Below, one piece after another: positions 1 through 6,987 of a stretch of 15,441 nt of DNA. The notes under the pieces were generated by a model. The model had not been told where the DNA came from and did not search any database. It was given only the letters and a program-made list of their open reading frames with translations. Every line of letters begins with the position of its first letter. The first letter of the stretch is position 1. The translations under genes were made by a program, and so were the position numbers. The DNA comes from Bacteroidota bacterium (GTDB lineage Bacteria > Bacteroidota > Bacteroidia > UBA7662), in assembly GCA_016868875.1 (NCBI GenBank), contig VGFN01000020.1, forward strand, positions 1-15,441. Reading direction: 5' to 3'.

Positions 1-108
1 GCCATATTGAATACTATTAATGGTTATTATCGATGATGTAAACCCCTTATATTAAGTCACCAAATTAACCGTACATCCTGCTTATAATACCAATTAAAGT
101 CAAATACG
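1..108. other. AT-rich intergenic stretch downstream of mnmE
   Basis: This is the left edge of the window, just past the mnmE stop codon. It is clearly richer in A and T than the neighbouring genes. I see no convincing open reading frame, tRNA or hairpin followed by a U-run on either strand. It may hold the 3' untranslated end of mnmE and the control region of a gene beyond the edge, but nothing in it can be assigned. Confidence 0.5.
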
Positions 109-1494
109 TCACTTTCCGATACAAAATTTCGAGAAAATAGCGCCGAGTAAATCATCGGCCACGATATCCCCGGTAAGTTCAGCCAAAGACCGCAACACGT
201 TTCTCATCTCTTCGGCCAGCAGTTCGGTCCCCAAGTTTTGTTGAAGCCCGTTCACAATGTGCTGTAGCGAAGCATCAGCTTGATCCAGGGATTCCCTTTG
301 CCGAACATTCACGGCCACAAAATCACCTGCAAGGCGACCCAGGTCCACCATGTCGCGCATCCTTTGGCGCAACACCTCCATTCCCTGCCCCGTCTGGGCC
401 GAAATTTCTACCAAATCCGGAAAACGCTGCAACCACTCGGAGCGATGGCCGGATTCAGTCGGCAAATCGACTTTGTTCAAGACCACCAAAACTTTGCTTT
501 GGGCTCCTGCCAAGTTTAACAGGTTCAACCAGGCTTCATCGGGGTATTCACCGACGCTGGCCACCATCAACACAAGGCCGGCATGGGTAAGTTTTTGGTG
601 CGTGCGTGCAACACCCATTTGTTCAACGGCGTCAGTCGATTCACGAAGACCCGCAGTATCCATCAATCGAAAAGTGATACCCTCAATAACGCAAGGTTCT
701 TCAATGGTGTCCCGGGTGGTCCCGGGTTGATCCGAAACCAAGGCTCGAGCATCCTGCAACAAGGCATTAAGCAAGGAGGACTTCCCGGCATTCGGTCGGC
801 CGGCCAACACGGTTGGAACTCCTTTGCGGATGACTTCCCCGGCTGCAAACGAATCCCTTAGCGAAACCACCTGGGCGTGCACGGATAACACCAAGTTGAG
901 CAAGGCTGTTCGGTCGGCAAACTCCACATCTTCTAAGGAAAAATCCAATTCCAATTCCAGCAAGGCCGCGAATTCCGTCATGCGATCCCGCAATGCCGCA
1001 ATTTTGCGCTCAAAACCGCCTTCCAATTGGGTCATCGCCAATCGATGCGCCAATGGGTTTTCGGCGGCAATCAAGTCTGCCACGGCCTCTGCTCTGCTGA
1101 GGTCCATTTTGCCGTTGGTGAAAGCCCTCCAGGTGAACTCGCCCGGCTGGGCCATGCGCACCCCCGGCAACGACGTGCATAAGGTCAAGAATCGGTTGAC
1201 CACGTAGGGTGAGGCATGCAGGCCCCATTCCGCACAATCTTCGCCGGTATAGGATGCGGGAGCATCAAAGGTGGTGACCAACGCCCGATCCAACAAGGCA
1301 TCGCCATCCCATAGGGCAACCAACCTGACCGTGCGGGCAGGCCAAGGAGCTGCATGCAGCGGCTTGCAGGTCAAAAGCGACACAACGGCCTTACTCAATG
1401 GGCCAGAAACCCGGACCAAACAAACCGCTCCCTGCCCTGCTGGGCTCAGAGGGGCCACAATGGTGTCATCAGGCTGGTACAACGGTGCTTGCAT
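109..1494 (-). CDS. mnmE: tRNA uridine-5-carboxymethylaminomethyl(34) synthesis GTPase MnmE
   Basis: MnmE works with MnmG to add the (carboxymethyl)aminomethyl group to wobble uridine 34 of certain tRNAs, in the cytoplasm. The 461-residue protein is full length for the family. An N-terminal tetrahydrofolate-binding domain (about 1-120, with SYTGED near 81) is followed by a helical domain that carries an inserted G domain. All GTPase motifs are visible: GRPNAGKS (232-239), TTRDT (259-263), DTAG (279-282) and NKVD (340-343). The protein ends in CIGK, the conserved C-terminal CxGK motif whose cysteine is needed for modification. The ATG at 1494 gives the expected N-terminus, with DTIVAPLSPAGQGA close to the start. 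It is transcribed away from the small Pta-like gene, and the two share a 112-nt gap. No defect was seen. Confidence 0.97.
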   Translation of the reverse strand: MQAPLYQPDDTIVAPLSPAGQGAVCLVRVSGPLSKAVVSLLTCKPLHAAPWPARTVRLVALWDGDALLDRALVTTFDAPASYTGEDCAEWGLHASPYVVNRFLTLCTSLPGVRMAQPGEFTWRAFTNGKMDLSRAEAVADLIAAENPLAHRLAMTQLEGGFERKIAALRDRMTEFAALLELELDFSLEDVEFADRTALLNLVLSVHAQVVSLRDSFAAGEVIRKGVPTVLAGRPNAGKSSLLNALLQDARALVSDQPGTTRDTIEEPCVIEGITFRLMDTAGLRESTDAVEQMGVARTHQKLTHAGLVLMVASVGEYPDEAWLNLLNLAGAQSKVLVVLNKVDLPTESGHRSEWLQRFPDLVEISAQTGQGMEVLRQRMRDMVDLGRLAGDFVAVNVRQRESLDQADASLQHIVNGLQQNLGTELLAEEMRNVLRSLAELTGDIVADDLLGAIFSKFCIGK

Positions 1495-1606
1495 GAGGCT
1501 GTTTTTCGCGAAATTGCCAATGAAATTTGTTTAACAACGATGAAATTTAACGTTGCTTTCCTAATTTGGAGGTTCATTCAATTGCATACTGCGCTACGGT
1601 TATCCG
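1495..1606. promoter_or_regulatory. Divergent intergenic region between mnmE and the Pta-like gene
   Basis: This 112-nt AT-rich spacer must hold the start signals for both divergent genes. On the plus strand TTTG (1526-1529) is followed after 18 nt by TAACGTTG (1548-1555). That is one mismatch from the Bacteroidota -7 form TAnnTTTG, so it is a weak promoter candidate for the gene starting at 1607. Two copies of TGAAATTT (1521-1528 and 1541-1548) start exactly 20 bp apart. CAACG (1535-1539) and CGTTG (1551-1555) form an interrupted inverted repeat. I found no exact TAnnTTTG on the minus strand for mnmE. Confidence 0.3.
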
Positions 1607-2014
1607 ATGGATAAGCTCGACAAAATACGCTCTTGGGCAAGGAATTTGGAGGATCCAATCCTCTGCTTTGTGGAAGGCGCTCAACCGGAGGTGATCAAAT
1701 TGGCCAAAGCCATCTTGGAGGAACAAATTGCCGAGATAGTTTTGTTGGGCGATGAGCTCGAGGTCTTTGACCAGTGCAAGAAATACCGTTTGCCCGAAAG
1801 CCGACTGTACGGGGTAATCAACCCCCTAAATCCTCCTGATTTGGAAAACTTGTTGGAGGAAAAGATGGAAGAATCCGGGGAAACCGATCGCAAAGCGGCC
1901 CTAAAATGGATGAAAAACCCCTTGAATTTGGCGCAGACCTTGTGGCTACGAGGGGATGTGGATTGGGTGATCCAATCGCTGGAACCCCTTACAGACCCTC
2001 CTGTTCAGGAATAA
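1607..2014 (+). CDS. Truncated phosphate acetyl/butyryltransferase-like protein (N-terminal lobe only)
   Basis: The 135-residue product resembles only the first third of a Pta/Ptb phosphate acyltransferase. The matching parts are the opening segment with FVEGAQPEVIKLAK (families usually have F.EG.d.rvl.AA), then AIVEE-type text ending in IVLLGD, then INP..PPDLENLLEE, and finally RKAALKWMKNPLNLAQTLWLRGDVD, which lines up with the family segment ending in GDADG. A full enzyme would run about 200 residues further and contain the acetyl-CoA and phosphate sites; here the protein ends about 14 residues after GDVD. No remaining Pta sequence follows, because the convergent DUF2400 gene occupies the DNA (26-nt overlap). 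It cannot be a working transferase on its own. It is either a decayed gene fragment or a stand-alone lobe with another role. The reading frame is intact, with no internal stop. The similarity is from my memory of the family, without an alignment. Confidence 0.65.
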   Translation: MDKLDKIRSWARNLEDPILCFVEGAQPEVIKLAKAILEEQIAEIVLLGDELEVFDQCKKYRLPESRLYGVINPLNPPDLENLLEEKMEESGETDRKAALKWMKNPLNLAQTLWLRGDVDWVIQSLEPLTDPPVQE

Positions 2015-2882
2015 GACCTCTACCATCGGGCTTCATGCATTGGTGGAGAAAATCCGACAAGGGAACCCCGGATCGCAAAGCCTCTTCCCCCAACCCGAAC
2101 AGGGCAAAGTCCAACATTGCCGGATCATGCGAGCAAATTTGCCGCGCCTCAACCCCCAACATTTCTACCGCTTTCCAATTCGGTATAGCCTTGGCCGGTA
2201 AAAGTCCCAACGCCATTGCCGTCGAGGTGGAATGCACATCCAAGGGCAAGTGCAAATCCCTTATGGAATGAATCTTCCACAAACCCATGTCCACACCCTG
2301 CTCATCATCGCGTACCATCCACCGCAACAACATGTTCATGCGTTTGCATGCTGAACCCTGGGCCGGCGATGCAAAATGTTTGTGCATTCGATCACCCTTT
2401 TCGAGTCCTTCCTTCATTAACGACGCATAGCGATGCAGACCATCCCTCACCGTTGGCCCTGCAAACATGGTTTCCAGACTGCCATGCTCCTCCAAATAGG
2501 CCGACCACTTCCCCAGCATCCATAGCATATCGCTGTCTTGAAAGGTCCTGTGCATAAATCCTTTCAGGCGTTGCCATTCCAAGGCCGAGGCTTCCATCAA
2601 GAAACGCCCTGGCTCCAAATCCATGCGCTGCAGCAAGTCCCAAGATTTGGCAAGGATGATGTCCCTACGTCCCCATGCCAAATGAGCGGCAACCAAAGCC
2701 GCAATTTCCACATTGGCTGGATGATACTCAATACCCTTCTCCCTCATCAATCGCCCTTGAGGCAGGAAGGACCGTGGAACCGAGATCGGGTCAAGCGCTA
2801 TAAAGGATGGGGAATTGTAGTGCCTCGCAATCCTAAGCAATGCAGGCCCCAAAGGGGAACCGTGCAGAGGATCAAAGACCAA
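1989..2882 (-). CDS. TIGR02757/DUF2400 family protein
   Basis: This is recognisable as the DUF2400 (TIGR02757) family, common in Bacteroidota and without an agreed function. Family hallmarks in order are FIALDPISVP, EIAALVAAHLAWGRR, the segment SACKRMNMLLRWMVR, VDMGLWK, LPLDVHS followed by LGLL, and DPAMLDFALFGLG. The pattern LPLDVH...LGL resembles the catalytic-Asp region (VDTHV..R..NRLGL) of HhH-GPD DNA glycosylases such as endonuclease III; that link is my inference. The start is uncertain. The frame is open back to a GTG at 2945, but residues there only mirror the metB end in another frame. The first in-frame ATG lies inside the conserved region, so a TTG start is likely. TTG at 2882 is used here (297 residues, 11-nt overlap with the upstream stop); TTG at 2852 is an alternative. 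The gene probably shares an mRNA with the upstream PLP enzyme. Confidence 0.82.
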   Translation of the reverse strand: MVFDPLHGSPLGPALLRIARHYNSPSFIALDPISVPRSFLPQGRLMREKGIEYHPANVEIAALVAAHLAWGRRDIILAKSWDLLQRMDLEPGRFLMEASALEWQRLKGFMHRTFQDSDMLWMLGKWSAYLEEHGSLETMFAGPTVRDGLHRYASLMKEGLEKGDRMHKHFASPAQGSACKRMNMLLRWMVRDDEQGVDMGLWKIHSIRDLHLPLDVHSTSTAMALGLLPAKAIPNWKAVEMLGVEARQICSHDPAMLDFALFGLGEEALRSGVPLSDFLHQCMKPDGRGLIPEQEGL

Positions 2883-4125
2883 GGGCCCTGCGAATGGCTT
2901 GGTCCAGATCCATGATAAGATCGTCCGCTCCTTCGATGCCCACACTTAGCCTAAGCAGGGTGTCGCTTACCCCACTGGCCAAGCGTTGAGGTCGGGGAAT
3001 ACTTGCATGCGTCATCGATGCCGGATGACCGATCAAGGACTCCACCCCTCCCAAGGATTCCGCCAAGGCAAAGACCTTGGTGTACGAGGCCATGCGCATC
3101 GCAACCTCTTCCTTATCCGATTTCAATTCAAAGGAGATCATGCCCCCGAAATCCTTCATCTGTGCTTGGGCAATCGCATGGCCCGGATGATCCGGGAACC
3201 CTGGCCAATACACCTTCGACACCCCGGGATGCTGTTTGAGGAAATGCGCCACCTTGCGGCCGTTTTCGCAATGGGCGTTCATGCGCAGATGAAGGGTCTT
3301 GATCCCTCTTAACACCAGATAGCAATCCATGGGGCCGGGGTTTGCCCCGGAACTGTTCAAGATGAACGCAAGCTCCTCGTGCAGTGCACTGTTGTTGGTG
3401 GCCAAGAAGCCCATTACTACATCGCTATGGCCCCCCAGGTATTTGGTAGCCGAATGCATGACCAAGTCCGCACCCAAGTTCAAGGGGTTTTGGAGATAGG
3501 GAGAGGCGAAGGTGTTGTCCACCGCCAACATCACCCCATGCTCCTTGGCGATCATGGACAAGGCCCGAATATCGGCCATCTTCATGAGTGGGTTGGTCGG
3601 GGTTTCGGTCCAGATCATTTTGGTCCGTGCGTTCAAGCAAGATTTCACAGCCCCTTCATCGCTGAGGTCCACAAAATGAAAGACCATGCCCATTGGCTCG
3701 TACAGTCTCATGAATAGGCGGTAGGAGCCACCATACAAATCATCCCCACAGATCACTTCATCCCCTGGCCTTAGCCTTTTGATGACTGCATCAATTGCCC
3801 CCATGCCGCTGGAGAAACAAAGGCCATGCTGGGCATTTTCGAGAGCCGCCAATGCGGATTCCAATTGAGAGCGGGTAGGGTTCTTGCCCCTCGCATAGGC
3901 GTAGCCCTTGTGCTGACCGGGATACTCCTGCACATAGGTTGAGGTCTGAAAAATGGGAGTCATGATCGCCCCGGTGCTTGGGTCCGGGAAGATCCCGGCA
4001 TGCACCGCTTTGGTCCCAAAATCCCAGCGAGACGAGGAATTTTCGTGGTCCTCCTTACTTTTCGTGGGCGGGTCGGTTCCTCCCTCGTGGGGCGGCTGTG
4101 GACAAAATTGCGGATTTCGATTCAT
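2872..4125 (-). CDS. Trans-sulfuration PLP enzyme (cystathionine gamma-synthase/gamma-lyase family)
   Basis: This is a PLP-dependent Cys/Met metabolism enzyme acting on cystathionine or homoserine esters in the cytoplasm. Visible hallmarks are FGTKAVHAG near the start, YARGKNPTR (phosphate-contacting Tyr and Arg), SSGMGAI, DNTFASPYLQNPL, the PLP-lysine motif HSATKYLGGHSD (Lys 228 counted from this start) and SLGGVESL.GHPASMTHAS near the C-terminus. Synthase (metB) and lyase (CGL) activity cannot be told apart from these motifs. The ATG at 4125 gives 417 residues. The frame stays open to 4218, but that would run over the dnaG start. Even from 4125 there are about 32 residues before the conserved WDFGTKAVHAG, with a proline-rich, charged composition unlike the usual short N-terminus. 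DUF2400 lies immediately downstream; dnaG diverges 73 nt away. Confidence 0.93.
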   Translation of the reverse strand: MNRNPQFCPQPPHEGGTDPPTKSKEDHENSSSRWDFGTKAVHAGIFPDPSTGAIMTPIFQTSTYVQEYPGQHKGYAYARGKNPTRSQLESALAALENAQHGLCFSSGMGAIDAVIKRLRPGDEVICGDDLYGGSYRLFMRLYEPMGMVFHFVDLSDEGAVKSCLNARTKMIWTETPTNPLMKMADIRALSMIAKEHGVMLAVDNTFASPYLQNPLNLGADLVMHSATKYLGGHSDVVMGFLATNNSALHEELAFILNSSGANPGPMDCYLVLRGIKTLHLRMNAHCENGRKVAHFLKQHPGVSKVYWPGFPDHPGHAIAQAQMKDFGGMISFELKSDKEEVAMRMASYTKVFALAESLGGVESLIGHPASMTHASIPRPQRLASGVSDTLLRLSVGIEGADDLIMDLDQAIRRALGL

Positions 4126-4167
4126 ACTCAAAATAAATACAGGACCCGAGCTCCTTGGCCTTGACCT

Positions 4168-4175
4168 TATTTTTG
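4168..4175 (+). promoter_or_regulatory. Candidate -7 element of the dnaG promoter
   Basis: TATTTTTG is an exact match to the Bacteroidota -7 consensus TAnnTTTG. It would start transcription near 4181 and give a leader of roughly 18 nt before the dnaG ATG at 4199. I see no good TTTG at the usual -33 distance; a TTG at 4155-4157 is too close. The box match alone is modest evidence in an AT-rich spacer. Confidence 0.4.
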
Positions 4176-4198
4176 TTATTCGACATTTTTTTAATTCC

Positions 4199-6184
4199 AT
4201 GATTTCCCGCACCACCATTGATCGAGTCTTTGAGACCGCCAGGATCGAAGAAGTCGTGGGGGATTATGTGGTCCTCAAAAAGCGGGGCGGTAACCTGCTG
4301 GGATTATGCCCTTTTCATAACGAGAAAACCCCATCCTTCACGGTAACCCCCACCAAAGGGATTTACAAATGCTTCGGATGCGGTGCAGCGGGGAATGCCG
4401 TGGGGTTTTTGATGGCCCATGATCAATTGACCTATCCTGAAGCCATTAAACAATTGGCGCTGAGGTATCAAATCGAGATCGAAGAAGACCAACGGACCCA
4501 GAACGACCCCGCTTACCAGGCCGAGAAAAGCCAACGAGATCGGCTTTGGGACCTTATGGCCTTTGCCCAACAATATTACACTCGCCTGCTTTGGGACCAT
4601 CCATCGGGGATGGCCATCGGTCTCTCTTATTTCCACGAAAGGGGCTTAAGCGATACCACCATCCATCGCTTTGGCCTAGGCTACAGTCTGGAACAGTCCG
4701 CAGCCTTGGTGGAGATGGCGACCCAAAGCGGTTTTACAACCGAAGAATTGGAATTGGCCGGGCTGGCACTGACCAGCGAAACCCGAGGCCCTTACGACCG
4801 CTTCCGTGGGCGGGTTCTCTTCCCCATTTATCATGTAAACGGTAAGACGATTGGCTTTGGCGGTAGAACCCTTAAGACCGACCGCAAAGAGGCCAAGTAC
4901 ATCAATTCCCCGGAAACACCGCTGTACCGAAAGAGCGAATCCCTGTTTGGCCTGCACCAAGCCCGCAAAGCCATGACCGCTGCAGGTTTCGTGTACCTGG
5001 TCGAAGGTTATATGGATGTTATTTCCTTGAGCCAAGCCGGGGTCGAAAATGTGGTGGCCAGCAGCGGAACCGCCTTAACCCGGGAACAAGCTGCCTTGAT
5101 CCACCGATTTGCCACTGAGGTTACGCTCATCTACGATGGAGACCAGGCCGGGATCAAAGCTGCCCTTCGAGGTATCGACATCCTGCTGGAAAATGACCTG
5201 CGGGTCCGGGTGATTGCATTGCCGGAGCATGAAGACCCCGACACCCTGGCAAGACGCTTGCAAGGCGAAGCTCTCAAAGAGTTTTTAAACGATAATGCTC
5301 AAGACTTTATGGCATTTCAGCAAAATCTATTGTTGAAAGAGGCGGGTCGCGATCCTTTGCGCATTAGTAGCGCACTTCAGGTGGTCGCGGCCAGCATTGC
5401 CTGTGTTGGTGACCCCATCCTGCGGGCCATGTACATTCGGCACTTGGCCGAAGATGCAGGCATCCCGGATGCCTCTGTTCAAGAGGCGGTGGTGCAACAA
5501 TTCAAACTCAAAGCCAAACGATCCCCCAACACGACGACCAGCACCGTACCCACCCCATCCCCTGAAGGGCTTGCCCAAACCCTTGCTGGGACGAAGGACG
5601 AGACGCACACGGTGCCGGATTTACAGCCATTGAGCGATATCCCGCAAGAAACAGAAATTCTTCGCCTTTTGCTCTTGGTCGGCCACCAACCCATGAGCCA
5701 AACCAGCGCAGACGAATCGGTTTCCATCGTAGAGTATATGGGTGAAACCCTCCTGAGCTTGACTTGGGACAGCCCTTCGTGCCGTGTCCTTTTGGAACTT
5801 TGCCTCGCGCGGTGGCAAATGGAAGGATGCCTCCCCGGAAACCACGAATTAATGAACCATGCCGACCAAGGCATTGCCACCATGGCGACCCGCTGGTACA
5901 CCGAGAATCCGCAAATAAGCCCCAACTGGGATCAGATGCACGATATCTCGGTTCCTCCCCCCCACGACAATCTGAACAAGGAGATCCAAACCACCTTTGA
6001 CCGTCTCCTCTTGAAGAAAATATTGAGGCATAGCCGGCTCAAGCAGGTAGAGCTTCAAACCCTGCAACAAAGCCCTGAGGGGTATGATCACCCGGCCATT
6101 TCTCAAATTTTGCGAGATATCCAAGAGCTCAAAGAAGCAGAACGCCGCATCACTGCCTGTACGGGCATTGTCATCACCCATTGA
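4199..6184 (+). CDS. dnaG: DNA primase DnaG
   Basis: Primase makes the RNA primers used at the replication fork. The ATG at 4199 gives 661 residues and the standard MISRTTIDRVFETARIEEVV opening; the open frame further upstream is not family sequence. The zinc-binding domain is intact, with C37-x2-H40 in CPFH and C58-x2-C61 in CFGC, followed by the RNA-polymerase domain. The TOPRIM core is present: VEGYMDVISL (E269, D273) and IYDGDQAG (D313, D315), with SSGTALT between them. The poorly conserved stretch from about 450 to the end fits the C-terminal helicase-binding region; a Thr/Pro/Ser-rich linker lies at about 437-475. The gene stands alone on the plus strand and converges on the PPTase gene with a 33-nt gap. 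Confidence 0.97.
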   Translation: MISRTTIDRVFETARIEEVVGDYVVLKKRGGNLLGLCPFHNEKTPSFTVTPTKGIYKCFGCGAAGNAVGFLMAHDQLTYPEAIKQLALRYQIEIEEDQRTQNDPAYQAEKSQRDRLWDLMAFAQQYYTRLLWDHPSGMAIGLSYFHERGLSDTTIHRFGLGYSLEQSAALVEMATQSGFTTEELELAGLALTSETRGPYDRFRGRVLFPIYHVNGKTIGFGGRTLKTDRKEAKYINSPETPLYRKSESLFGLHQARKAMTAAGFVYLVEGYMDVISLSQAGVENVVASSGTALTREQAALIHRFATEVTLIYDGDQAGIKAALRGIDILLENDLRVRVIALPEHEDPDTLARRLQGEALKEFLNDNAQDFMAFQQNLLLKEAGRDPLRISSALQVVAASIACVGDPILRAMYIRHLAEDAGIPDASVQEAVVQQFKLKAKRSPNTTTSTVPTPSPEGLAQTLAGTKDETHTVPDLQPLSDIPQETEILRLLLLVGHQPMSQTSADESVSIVEYMGETLLSLTWDSPSCRVLLELCLARWQMEGCLPGNHELMNHADQGIATMATRWYTENPQISPNWDQMHDISVPPPHDNLNKEIQTTFDRLLLKKILRHSRLKQVELQTLQQSPEGYDHPAISQILRDIQELKEAERRITACTGIVITH

Positions 6185-6186
6185 TT

Positions 6187-6230
6187 CAAGTCGGTTCAGC
6201 TCTTCCTCCAAGTTGGTTCAGCCCTTCCTC
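6187..6230. repeat. 22-bp tandem duplication at the dnaG/PPTase junction
   Basis: Two head-to-tail copies, 6187-6208 and 6209-6230, are 22 bp each and differ at only two positions (C/T at the sixth base, T/C at the fifteenth). The first copy starts two bases after the dnaG stop codon. The second holds the stop codon of the PPTase gene (TGA read on the minus strand at 6218-6220) and its last codons. The pattern looks like a recent short duplication that lengthened the convergent gap. Confidence 0.85.
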
Positions 6231-6973
6231 CAGGCGACTGCCCAGTACCACAGGGCATGACCTTGGCTGAACGATCCTGCTTCAAACTCAATGCGTTCGT
6301 AGGGGCATTCGGAAGCTTCTGCAGGGTTGGATTCCACGCATCCGGTCCACTTTGGCTCATCCAATGCAGTGGAAACCTCTTTCTTTTCGATTCTCGTAAT
6401 TAATTGATTTTTTCCAAATAAACCTTTTTGAGTCAAGGCGGCTTTGTAACAGGCTTCTTTGATGACCCAAATCAAAACGACAGCCTCAGCCTCCAAGGCC
6501 CCTGTGACACAGCCTTGGACCTTGGCGATGTCCTCGGCGCAGGAAATTCGGGATACTACACGAAGGAAGCGCTCGGAGTACCGCTCCACATCCACCCCGA
6601 TCCCCACCAAGCTGTGGTGATCGGCTAGGGCGGCTGCACCCATCCCCACCGTATGCGCCAAAGCCACAGGTACCGCTACTCCGCCGGAGTTCATAAGATA
6701 GGGCTTTCCGGATGGCTCTTTACGGAGGTCTATAGGATATGGATTCGTTCCAAGCGCATCCGCAGCAACATTCCACAATAGCTGCAAGGCAATTCGTGAA
6801 CTTCGCCATTGACGCCATCGAGGGCCATGCTCCAAAGAAGCCTCGATACCATCGAAGCCCTGATCTTGGGCATAGGCCTCATCCACCAAAACCAAGGCCC
6901 ATAAACCCCCGGGATGCTCCATACGCCACCACAGCAGTCTATCTTTGCCGTCCACCAATTCTTGGCCTTTCAT
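6218..6973 (-). CDS. 4'-phosphopantetheinyl transferase superfamily protein
   Basis: Enzymes of this family move the 4'-phosphopantetheine arm of coenzyme A onto a serine of carrier proteins such as acyl carrier protein. The two signature motifs are present: GVDVE (D130 and E132 in the numbering from 6979, which bind Mg2+) and W-x2-KEA-x-YKA (W171 to A180). GKPYL (91-95) and LAHT (108-111) match the upstream family motifs that contact CoA. The length of about 251 residues fits the Sfp/HetI-like (two-lobe) type. The ATG at 6973 is chosen; a GTG two codons earlier (6979) is equally possible. The opposing dcd start is about 14 nt away, so the promoter must lie inside dcd. No partner carrier-protein gene is visible here, so its substrate is unknown. 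Confidence 0.88.
   Translation of the reverse strand: MKGQELVDGKDRLLWWRMEHPGGLWALVLVDEAYAQDQGFDGIEASLEHGPRWRQWRSSRIALQLLWNVAADALGTNPYPIDLRKEPSGKPYLMNSGGVAVPVALAHTVGMGAAALADHHSLVGIGVDVERYSERFLRVVSRISCAEDIAKVQGCVTGALEAEAVVLIWVIKEACYKAALTQKGLFGKNQLITRIEKKEVSTALDEPKWTGCVESNPAEASECPYERIEFEAGSFSQGHALWYWAVAWRKG
6940..6947 (+). promoter_or_regulatory. Candidate -7 element of the dcd promoter, inside the PPTase gene
   Basis: TATCTTTG matches TAnnTTTG exactly. It lies about 40 nt upstream of the dcd start, on the antisense strand of the first codons of the PPTase gene. It would give a leader of about 35 nt. No clear -33 TTTG is seen. Some promoter must lie in this region because the two starts nearly touch. 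Confidence 0.4.
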
Positions 6974-6987
6974 GGCCACAAAATACC

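Noticed and set aside
1..108. Possible terminator for mnmE
   Set aside because: No stable GC-rich hairpin with a following U-run can be formed in this AT-rich stretch.
1906..2271. Plus-strand 121-residue open frame across the Pta-like/DUF2400 junction
   Set aside because: It is antisense to the well-supported DUF2400 gene and in another frame of the Pta-like gene; its residues look like random translation and match no family I know.
4050..4056. Shine-Dalgarno-like AAGGAGG on the minus strand inside the metB/CGL start region
   Set aside because: No in-frame ATG, GTG or TTG lies 5-12 nt downstream, and Bacteroidota genes seldom rely on strong SD sequences. It is probably coding sequence only.
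3953..4198. Upstream extension of the dnaG frame
   Set aside because: It runs antisense over the metB/CGL N-terminus; family sequence begins at the ATG at 4199.
4126..4218. Upstream extension of the trans-sulfuration enzyme to 4218
   Set aside because: It would run past the dnaG start and adds residues not found in the family; the ATG at 4125 follows AT-rich DNA and fits better.
5479..5925. Minus-strand 148-residue open frame inside dnaG
   Set aside because: It is a shadow of the dnaG coding region, with no recognisable domain and no plausible start context.
6739..6987. N-terminal extension of dcd
   Set aside because: It is antisense to the PPTase gene; dCTP deaminases begin at MILSD, the ATG at 6988.
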